Part shown: in pieces, positions 6,092 through 11,961 of the stretch | Layout of the letters: every line of letters starts with the position of its first letter | Position numbering within the stretch: position 1 is the stretch's first letter | Assembly: GCA_023388205.1 (NCBI GenBank) | Contig: JAEWGS010000023.1 | Location: 1-13,710, forward strand | DNA from: Bacillota bacterium | Lineage (GTDB): Bacteria > Bacillota > Clostridia > Saccharofermentanales > Fastidiosipilaceae | Reading direction: 5' to 3' | DNA: 13,710 nt | Made by a program: the position numbers and the translations under genes | Notes under the pieces: model-generated | Database searches by the model: none | What the model saw: the letters and a program-made list of their open reading frames with translations, nothing else | What the model was told of the DNA's origin: nothing

Positions 6092-7477
6092 TCAGGAATC
6101 GAGCGCAAGCAAGGCGATACACCGATCTTTGAAACGATCCCAAGGCCAAGTTAAACTTTTTCCACCATCAGCGGGCGAAAGCATCTCGACCTGCCGCGTA
6201 TCCATTCGAAGAACTTTAACCCACATACTGTCAAGGGCTTCACCGTTTTCAATTTCTAAAGCCAGCTGCGCTAAAAAAACACTATCTTGCGTCTTATATC
6301 GATCAAGTTGCTTCGTTTGCAAGGGGTCCAAAAGCTCGACTTTTTGCGCGTATCGAGAAGCGACCTCGATCATCGCCTCTGGGCTCGTATCCTTTGCTGA
6401 CAACTGTTTCAGATCTGACATTGAAGATTGCAATTCCAAAGCCAAAGCGTAAGGATTCAAATAAGCGCGTTCCGCTGAATTGGCCAAAGCTTGCGTCAAA
6501 ACGACGGGCCCTGATCCGGTTAAGGCAAAAGCCTGTCCTAAATAAGTCACGTCTGCCCAGCGCTCATCGTACATCGACAATTGATTTAAGAGATTTTGCT
6601 TGCCCGCTTCAGGAAATTCAAAGCTATTTAAGGTTTTGTTTTCACCGTAATGCAAGAGATAATCCAAAGCGGCTGGATGTCTTTTGTACTGATCCTTGAG
6701 CGCTTGAGGGATATCCGTGCGCTCGTGTATACGACTCGCTTTGATCAGCGTGATCGGATCGCGGCCGTGATGCCACTCAAAAGCCAAAATCGCGATAAAA
6801 ACAAGTACCAAAAGGATCAGTGCAACTTTAGTCCAGAAAAAAATTTTACGGATGCGCTGTCGAAAACTCAATTTAGGCGCCGCGGTTTGATAAGGGCGCT
6901 GCGCTGAACGCTCAGTCGTGTAAGACGGCGGGTAGCCCGCGCCTGCTGACGTGCCGTAAGTCGGCGGATAGCCGCCACCTGCGGCCGCACCGTAGTGCGG
7001 CGGCGGGTAAGCCCCGTCTGCTGGCCCGCCGTAAGTCGGCGGATAGCCTCCGCCTGCGGCTGCACCGTAAAATGGCGGGTCCGTCAGCTTTTGCTCACTT
7101 CTTCTCGTTTCAGAAAAACTCGCCTGCGAGAGATGCTCTTTCCTTTCACGACTGGCAGAGGATGGATGCTCAGAATAGGGTTTCCCCCACACAATCCGAT
7201 GATCTTGCGCCAGCTTTTCCCAAGCTTTGCTGCGTTTCACTGGCAGACCCGTATATGGGTTAATCTCGGGCTCTTCACTGGAAAAAGTTGGCGACTGTGC
7301 CGCTTCATAAAAGCCAGCTTCATCAATTTTTTGCTGCGACGAACGAGGTTGCGGAGAATAGATTTGCGAAGAACGAGGTTGCGGAGCATAATTCTGCGGA
7401 CGAGAAGAAGCCCGTTTTGCTGCGGGCTTTTTTATTTCTTCATCTGTGACCAAATCGAAAGGTAATTTATCTGTCAT
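6092..7477 (-). CDS. Membrane-anchored protein with degenerate C39-like domain
   Basis: A 461-residue protein from ATG 7477; an ATG at 7498 and further in-frame upstream codons are alternatives, all with weak ribosome sites. Residues 1-210 are polar and low-complexity: two copies of Y-A/S-PQPRSSQ (30-48), then four YPP repeats (137-186), then basic RQRIRKIFFWTK. One membrane helix spans about 213-233, with the positive side pointing N-in. The outside part has the sequence pattern I know from Firmicutes C39-like peptidases: IPQALKDQYKRHPAALDYLLHYG, then YDERWADVTYLG, then TGSGPVVLTQAL. In active relatives the last reads GCGPT; here the nucleophile position is Ser322. The GH-F-I-V histidine position appears as Ser417 and the following Asp-Pro as Ser-Pro (434-435). 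It is therefore probably a non-catalytic binding or scaffold protein. The fold assignment is from memory. It lies 84 bp after pfk with no terminator between them. Confidence 0.6.
   Translation of the reverse strand: MTDKLPFDLVTDEEIKKPAAKRASSRPQNYAPQPRSSQIYSPQPRSSQQKIDEAGFYEAAQSPTFSSEEPEINPYTGLPVKRSKAWEKLAQDHRIVWGKPYSEHPSSASRERKEHLSQASFSETRRSEQKLTDPPFYGAAAGGGYPPTYGGPADGAYPPPHYGAAAGGGYPPTYGTSAGAGYPPSYTTERSAQRPYQTAAPKLSFRQRIRKIFFWTKVALILLVLVFIAILAFEWHHGRDPITLIKASRIHERTDIPQALKDQYKRHPAALDYLLHYGENKTLNSFEFPEAGKQNLLNQLSMYDERWADVTYLGQAFALTGSGPVVLTQALANSAERAYLNPYALALELQSSMSDLKQLSAKDTSPEAMIEVASRYAQKVELLDPLQTKQLDRYKTQDSVFLAQLALEIENGEALDSMWVKVLRMDTRQVEMLSPADGGKSLTWPWDRFKDRCIALLALDS
6920..7069 (-). repeat. 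Four YPP-type protein repeats within the C39-like gene
   Basis: About 150 bp encode residues 137-186 as four units of 12-13 residues, pattern YG-x-x-A-G/D-G/A-G/A-YPP-T/P/S. Units 1 and 3 are identical at the protein level (YGAAAGGGYPPT). The DNA is noticeably GC-rich, and the alternation of near-identical units suggests growth by slippage or unequal recombination. Confidence 0.8.
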
Positions 7478-7535
7478 TCGTCCGTCTTTCACATTCATCT
7501 TGAAAACACGCGCGCTTAAACGACGCGCACGCTGC

Positions 7536-7547
7536 AATACCGGTATT
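7536..7547. other. 12-bp palindrome after pfk
   Basis: AATACCGGTATT is a perfect 12-bp palindrome in the gap between the pfk stop (7562) and the next start. A GC-rich imperfect inverted repeat (7511-7531, GCGCG arms) follows. The two could be an internal operator or RNA hairpins. No T-run follows, so termination is unlikely. Confidence 0.35.
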
Positions 7548-7561
7548 TCTTGAACTTATTT

Positions 7562-8866
7562 CTAGGCTTCGGATTTCTCCACCTTCTTGCGGTTTTTCTC
7601 TTTAGACTTTGATTTATCTTTTACTTTGACACGATCTTTTTCCTGGTCTTTTTCGTCGTCTTTGCCTTTGCCCTTTTCTTTTGTTTTCTTGTCCGGATCT
7701 TTCATCTCCTGATCTTTGGACGCCACTTTTTTATTCAAAGAAAACTCTGGGCGTTCCTTAGCATACTGGCGGATCATCTCAGGTTCTTCGCCTAAACACA
7801 AACCCAGGTCCATCGCCGTATGAATTGCATCGCAATCGAGATCCACATATTTGAGTTTGCCAGCCACGTCCTCAAGTGGAAAACAGGCCATACGACCTTT
7901 CTTTTGTCCAACCATCACGCCAAAGTTTCCCGATAGAATCTGTTGTGCCGCATAACTCCCACACAAGCTCGCAAAAACACGGTCAAAGGGCGCCGGCGAC
8001 CCACCGCGTTGAAAATGCCCAGGCACCGTCACGCGCACTTCCTGACCACAACGTTCCTCTAACTCTTTGGCAAGACGATAACTCGCGGGCAAGGCCTGCT
8101 TTTCCAAAAACTTACGACGCTCTTTTTTCGTCATTTGAGACTCTTCGTAAGACATCGCACCTTCTGCCATCGCAATAATAGAAAAGCGCTTATGTTGTTC
8201 ACGCCGTTCAGCCAAGGCTTTTTCGAGCACCTCCATACGATAAGGGACCTCAGGGATCAAAATAATGTCTGCGCCACCTGCAAGACCAGCGTAGAGCGTC
8301 AGCCAACCGACTTTGTGCCCCATGACCTCGACGATAAAAATACGTCCATGGCTCGTCGCTGTGGTATGAATCCCGTCAATGACTTCCGTGGCGATATTGA
8401 TCGCGCTTTGGAAGCCGAAAGTCACCTCCGTGCCCCAGAGGTCATTGTCAATCGTCTTAGGTAGCGTCACAACATTACAGCCTTCTTCTCGCAAGGCATT
8501 TGCAGTTTTGTGAGAGCCATTTCCACCTAGCATCACCAGGCAGTCGAGCTTTTGCATTTTATAATTGCGCACCATCGCTTCAAGACGCGTTTCTTCATAG
8601 CTCGAGGCAGGATCCGCCGGTAAGTGAAGTTCCTTAAACGGCATGCGACTCGTTCCAATAAAGGTGCCCCCCTGCGTCAAAATCCCGGAGAAATCCTCAT
8701 TTTGCATCCGCTTAAACTGGCCGTTCATCAAGCCTTTATACCCATCCAAATAAGCATAAATTTCAATATCTGTGCGAGCCTCAAAAAGCGTCCGCGCAAC
8801 ACCTCTCATCGCCGCATTTAAGCCTTGACAATCGCCACCACTCGTCAAAATACCAATTCGGAACAT
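7562..8866 (-). CDS. pfkA: 6-phosphofructokinase with charged C-terminal tail
   Basis: Phosphorylates fructose 6-phosphate to fructose 1,6-bisphosphate, the committing step of glycolysis, in the cytoplasm. ATG 8866 follows a strong AAGGAGG. The 434 residues hold the usual fold in the first ~375. Visible motifs are the nucleotide loop GILTSGGDCQGLNA (5-18), GGTFIGTSR (67-74), GGNGS (114-118), PKTIDND (136-142, with Asp140 as catalytic base), MGHKVGW (182-188) and PGHFQRGGSPAPFDR (282-296). Gly117 at the donor-selecting position (Gly104 in E. coli) argues for ATP rather than pyrophosphate. Lys137 replaces the E. coli glycine, as in the group III clade. Asn116 stands where E. coli has Asp103, a variant I recall in clostridial members. 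Residues 379-434 are an added Lys/Asp/Glu-rich tail with no known domain, far beyond the normal end. Confidence 0.92.
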   Translation of the reverse strand: MFRIGILTSGGDCQGLNAAMRGVARTLFEARTDIEIYAYLDGYKGLMNGQFKRMQNEDFSGILTQGGTFIGTSRMPFKELHLPADPASSYEETRLEAMVRNYKMQKLDCLVMLGGNGSHKTANALREEGCNVVTLPKTIDNDLWGTEVTFGFQSAINIATEVIDGIHTTATSHGRIFIVEVMGHKVGWLTLYAGLAGGADIILIPEVPYRMEVLEKALAERREQHKRFSIIAMAEGAMSYEESQMTKKERRKFLEKQALPASYRLAKELEERCGQEVRVTVPGHFQRGGSPAPFDRVFASLCGSYAAQQILSGNFGVMVGQKKGRMACFPLEDVAGKLKYVDLDCDAIHTAMDLGLCLGEEPEMIRQYAKERPEFSLNKKVASKDQEMKDPDKKTKEKGKGKDDEKDQEKDRVKVKDKSKSKEKNRKKVEKSEA

Positions 8867-9035
8867 CTGCTCGCCTCCTTATGCGCACAAAGTCTCCATC
8901 AACTTATAAGCTAACTTTTTTCAAGTATAGCGATTTGAACGCGAATTAGCTTTTGTACGAGTGCAAAAGCCGCCTTTTGCAAAGCCCCCTTTGTTTTTTC
9001 TCCCTAGACTTTTGCGCCCTTCATCCTGCAGGTCT

Positions 9036-9083
9036 CAGCCTGCGCCCAAGCGGTTAACACGTTTAACCAGCCTGCGCCCAAGC
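9036..9083. repeat. 16-bp direct repeat flanking a 17-bp palindrome
   Basis: CAGCCTGCGCCCAAGC occurs perfectly at 9036-9051 and 9068-9083, 32 bp apart. The space between is filled by GGTTAA-CACGT-TTAACC (9052-9068), a perfect 6-bp inverted repeat. The layout resembles a regulator operator or a small duplicated insertion. The function is unknown. Confidence 0.7.
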
Positions 9084-9138
9084 ATTCCACGCATTCAACA
9101 TAAAATCAATTAGAAAATAAAAAAGCTCACCTGAGTTT

Positions 9139-9187
9139 TGATATGTACCCCCTTTATTGGACAAAACAGTAAAGGGGGTACATATCA
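9139..9187. repeat. Inverted repeat with 18-bp perfect arms
   Basis: TGATATGTACCCCCTTTA (9139-9156) is the exact reverse complement of 9170-9187, and three more pairs (one wobble) extend the stem towards a 7-nt loop at 9160-9166. It begins with TG and ends with CA and is flanked by T-runs. The arm TGTACCCCCTTTATTGGACA looks like an IS3-family terminus, so this may be a solo pair of insertion-sequence ends or a tiny MITE. It would also make a terminator-like hairpin on the + strand, where five T follow. Confidence 0.75.
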
Positions 9188-9219
9188 TTTTTCAAGCAAG
9201 CTCTCTCTTGTCCCGACAG

Positions 9220-9299
9220 TTAGGCAAAGTTGGGTACAATTGGGTCCAATTTGGCACAATTAGGCACAGCCGGGCGCAGTTAGATGCAGCCAAATGCGG
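9220..9299. repeat. Eight degenerate 10-bp units in exact phase
   Basis: Eight consecutive decamers, consensus about TTRGGYNCAR, run without any indel: TTAGGCAAAG, TTGGGTACAA, TTGGGTCCAA, TTTGGCACAA, TTAGGCACAG, CCGGGCGCAG, TTAGATGCAG, CCAAATGCGG. The 10-bp period is close to one helical turn. There is no open frame with coding character. Confidence 0.7.
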
Positions 9300-9390
9300 T
9301 CAGAATTTCAGGCGGCTTTGGCATACAAAATTTACATGTCAGCTTCTCAGATCCATTCAACGCGCGAGCGCCAAAGAGCTTTGAGACGCT

Positions 9391-10566
9391 TCACTTTTCT
9401 TTTTGAGCCAAAAAAGCGGTCCAACCGTCTCTGTGGATATCCTTTAATATCTTGAGGCCCGAAGCTTCTAGCGTCTCTCGCACCTCTTCACAGCGCTCAT
9501 CGATAATCCCCGAAAACACGGCATAGCCTTTGTCAGCCAACTGAAGTACATAGTCTTTTGCAAAACGCAGATGAAGATCCGCGATTAAATTCGCCAAAAG
9601 CAGATCATACGGCCCACTTGCAGCTTCAATTGAAGCGACCTTTGCTTGAATCGGCGTCACGCCATTTCGCGCAAAATTGTCTCGCGCAATCTTGATCGCA
9701 TTTTGGTCAATATCTATAGCCTCGATCGATTCAGGCGGTAGTTGATCAAATAAAAAGGCTGCAACAATAGCCAAAATACCGGAGCCTGTTCCCAAGTCGA
9801 GGACTCGCCGAGGCTGTACATTTTGTTCTTCCTTGAGTGCTTCAATCAACGTCGCACAAAGCGCTGTCGTCGCATGCATCCCTGTACCAAAGGCGGCGCC
9901 TGGATCTAAGTGGATCACCTTCTGTCCATCTTCGGGCTTCGCCTTTCTCCAAGAGGGGCAAATCAAAAAGTGGGGCGTCAATTCAAGGACATCGTAGTGG
10001 GCTTTATAAGCTTCAATCCAATCTTTTTCTTCAATCGTCTGAAAGTGCAAAGAGCTTTTCGCACATTCTTTTTCATCCGCCGAGCCTTCGAAGCAGTCGA
10101 ACAGTTCTTCAACAACACGTGTCAAGATCTTCTTCGCCGCATCTAAAGTATGTCGCTCTTGAACGCGCTTTTGCCCACCCGCCACGGGGTAAAGGCTGTG
10201 CCCCAACAAGGTATCTTCCAAGCGTTCTGCATCCCCTTGAGCATCAGCCTCATCGACTTCATCTTCAAAAAAGTCCTCTGGCAGATCAAATAAATCCAGA
10301 GCTTCTTCGAGGAGGTAAACCCGATCGCCCTCTTGGCTAAACCAAGCTTTGATCTGCGCCTGATTTTTTTTCTCCGCCAAATATTCTGGATCCAAAAAAA
10401 TCGATTCATCTGGCGTCGCTGTACCCGCTTCTTGCCGTTTCAAAAGTCGCGCCAACTCTGAGGGATCTTCTGCCGCGACCCCGCACGCACCATAGCGTCG
10501 CAAATAGATATCCGCCGCATCGCACATCTGCTCTGGACAAACAAAGCTCATTTCAAATAGATCCAT
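9391..10566 (-). CDS. prmA: Ribosomal protein L11 methyltransferase, long form
   Basis: Methylates ribosomal protein L11 using S-adenosylmethionine, in the cytoplasm. ATG 10566 follows GAGGAGGG. Of 391 residues, 180-391 carry the family signatures: EKDWIEAYKAHY (180-191), HLDPGAAFGTGMHATTAL (219-236), SAM loop VLDLGTGSGILAI (255-267), acidic EAIDIDQNA (282-290) and LLANLIADL (323-331). Usual members are near 310 residues. The surplus lies around 95-175, a stretch rich in Asp/Glu (DLPEDFFEDEVDEADAQGD) that separates the N-terminal L11-recognition part from the catalytic domain. It follows dnaJ by 139 bp, the standard Firmicutes order after hrcA-grpE-dnaK-dnaJ, so heat-shock co-transcription is plausible. 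The insert could alter substrate recognition, but that is not shown. Confidence 0.93.
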   Translation of the reverse strand: MDLFEMSFVCPEQMCDAADIYLRRYGACGVAAEDPSELARLLKRQEAGTATPDESIFLDPEYLAEKKNQAQIKAWFSQEGDRVYLLEEALDLFDLPEDFFEDEVDEADAQGDAERLEDTLLGHSLYPVAGGQKRVQERHTLDAAKKILTRVVEELFDCFEGSADEKECAKSSLHFQTIEEKDWIEAYKAHYDVLELTPHFLICPSWRKAKPEDGQKVIHLDPGAAFGTGMHATTALCATLIEALKEEQNVQPRRVLDLGTGSGILAIVAAFLFDQLPPESIEAIDIDQNAIKIARDNFARNGVTPIQAKVASIEAASGPYDLLLANLIADLHLRFAKDYVLQLADKGYAVFSGIIDERCEEVRETLEASGLKILKDIHRDGWTAFLAQKEK

Positions 10567-10645
10567 GTTCCCTCCTCTGGCGCAAAGTAAGCCGTTGACC
10601 CCTGGTCTGATCCATCTTTTAGACGCAAAGATATGCTCAAGCGAT

Positions 10646-10673
10646 CTAAGGCGGCTTGACTAAGGCGGCTTGA
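10646..10673. repeat. 14-bp perfect tandem duplication upstream of prmA
   Basis: CTAAGGCGGCTTGA is present twice back to back (10646-10659, 10660-10673). A TCAAGC at 10637-10642 can pair with the GCTTGA end of either copy, giving alternative hairpins in the dnaJ-prmA spacer. The cause is probably replication slippage; no clear function is seen. Confidence 0.8.
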
Positions 10674-10691
10674 TCTTCTCAGCTGCTCCGG

Positions 10692-10713
10692 TTAGCTGGA
10701 TGCTCTCAGCTAA
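10692..10713 (-). other. Hairpin over the dnaJ stop codon
   Basis: TTAGCTG (10692-10698) and CAGCTAA (10707-10713) form a perfect 7-bp stem that includes the dnaJ TGA. No T-run follows on the minus strand, so it is more likely a message-processing or stabilising hairpin than a terminator. Confidence 0.4.
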
Positions 10714-11839
10714 ACAGATCCTTTAGTTTTTGGAAAAAGCCCTGGCGCGCCTGATAATTTTCTGGCGTACAGGATTTTTCAAATTCACGTAAAGCCTCTT
10801 TTTGATCTTCGTTGAGGCGCCGTGGCACTTCAATTCGGATGGTCACGCGATGATCCCCACGTTGCTGACCCCGACCGACGACGGGAACCCCAAGGCCGCG
10901 CTCCATGTAGACTTCGCCTGCTTGTGTCCCTTCTTTTAATTTAAGCTTTTTCGGACCATCTACAGTCGGAATCTCAATTTCTTCACCCAAAGCAGCCTGA
11001 ACGAAGCTCACCGGAACCTCACAGAAGGTGTCATAGCCACGCCTTGTGAAAATCGGATGAGGGTTGATCGCGATTTGAACATAAAGATCACCGTAAGGTC
11101 CGCCTTTTTGTCCAGGCGCTCCCTCATTACGAACCAGAAGGCGTTCACCCTGATCAATCCCCGCTGGAATGCGCACCGTGATGCTCTTTCTCTTTCGTTC
11201 AAGACCGGATCCGTGGCACTGCGTACATTTTTTCTCAATTCTTTCGCCGCTTCCCCCGCATTCAGGGCAGACCGTCGTTTGCATCATCACACCAAAGGGC
11301 GTCTGCCTTTGCTGGCTCACCTGGCCGCTCCCGTGACAACGTGGGCAGCTTTCGACTTTCGTCCCCGGTTCTGCGCCGCTTCCCTGACAGTGTGAGCAGC
11401 GGTCATTTTTCGTAATCTGAATCGTTTTTTCGCAGCCTTTGATCGCCTCCATAAAGTCCAGGCGCAATTCATAGCTCAAGTCGCTGCCGCGCGTGGGACC
11501 TTGGCGATGCCGGCTCGCCGAGCCAAAACCACCAAAACCACCAAACAAATCTCCAAAAATATCCGAAAAATCAAAGCCGAATCCGTTTTGAAATCCAGAA
11601 AAACCCTGACCGTCCGCACCTGCAAAGCCAAACTGGTCATACTGTGCACGCCTTTGATCGTCACTCAAAACGCCGTAAGCCTCATTCGCCTCTTTGAACT
11701 TCGCTTCAGCTTCGCGATCGTCCGGATTCAAATCCGGATGATATTTCTTTGCAAGCTTTCGATAAGCTTTTTTGATCTCATCTGCGCTCGCGTTTTTAGA
11801 AACTCCGAGCACTTCGTAATAATCTCGCTTCTCTGCCAC
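10706..11839 (-). CDS. dnaJ: Co-chaperone DnaJ (Hsp40)
   Basis: Presents unfolded proteins to DnaK and stimulates its ATPase. The full-length 377 residues match the family. J-domain 1-70 has the HPD triad at 34-36. A Gly/Phe-rich linker spans about 73-107. Four zinc-binding CxxCxGxG repeats begin at Cys148, Cys165, Cys191 and Cys205. C-terminal substrate domains run from about 218 to 345. The start is GTG 11839 (product begins MAEKRDYYEVLG), preceded by AGAGGG; no ATG fits the J-domain start. It lies 106 bp downstream of dnaK and 139 bp upstream of prmA, as in the Firmicutes dnaK operon, so HrcA/CIRCE control acting from outside the window is expected but not visible here. Confidence 0.97.
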   Translation of the reverse strand: MAEKRDYYEVLGVSKNASADEIKKAYRKLAKKYHPDLNPDDREAEAKFKEANEAYGVLSDDQRRAQYDQFGFAGADGQGFSGFQNGFGFDFSDIFGDLFGGFGGFGSASRHRQGPTRGSDLSYELRLDFMEAIKGCEKTIQITKNDRCSHCQGSGAEPGTKVESCPRCHGSGQVSQQRQTPFGVMMQTTVCPECGGSGERIEKKCTQCHGSGLERKRKSITVRIPAGIDQGERLLVRNEGAPGQKGGPYGDLYVQIAINPHPIFTRRGYDTFCEVPVSFVQAALGEEIEIPTVDGPKKLKLKEGTQAGEVYMERGLGVPVVGRGQQRGDHRVTIRIEVPRRLNEDQKEALREFEKSCTPENYQARQGFFQKLKDLFS

Positions 11840-11933
11840 GTCCGCCCTCTTTACCAGCGAAAGCCCCCCGCACCCTGAGATGCGAGGGACTTACCTTCAT
11901 TCATCTGTTGAACTTTGATGTTTCTTTGATTGC

Positions 11934-11961
11934 GGGTCACCCGGCTTATTGCTGGTCACCC
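11934..11961 (-). other. Intercistronic hairpin over the dnaK stop codon
   Basis: GGGTCACCC (11934-11942) and GGTCACCC (11954-11961) pair through GGT-x-ACC arms with one central mismatch, and the dnaK TAA (11946-11948) sits in the loop. There is no T-run, so it is probably an mRNA-stability or processing element that sets the dnaK to dnaJ ratio. Confidence 0.45.

Larger units (their letters stand above)
8867..9390. other. 524-bp structured spacer between prmA and pfk
   Basis: No convincing gene here. On the minus strand a TATACT (8929-8924) without a good -35 is the best pfk promoter guess. TGCAAAAG/CTTTTGCA (8962-8981, loop CCGC) is a perfect 8-bp hairpin. AAGCTAA/TTAGCTT arms enclose the TATACT. 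Further left to right on the + strand come a direct repeat with central palindrome (9036-9083), a weak stem with T-run (9117-9137) that could end prmA transcripts, a long inverted repeat (9139-9187) and a 10-bp tandem series (9220-9299). Confidence 0.6.

Noticed and set aside
7478..7537. 20-residue extension of the C39-like protein
   Set aside because: The upstream codons cross the palindrome region and have no ribosome site; the natural-looking N-terminus begins at 7477. An ATG at 7498 stays possible.
9220..9299. CRISPR array
   Set aside because: Units are 10 bp, degenerate and contiguous, with no spacers and no cas genes nearby.
9157..9384. 75-codon + strand frame in the prmA-pfk spacer
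   Set aside because: It starts inside the inverted repeat with a non-ATG codon, has no ribosome site, and reads through the decamer repeats; the protein has no recognisable pattern.
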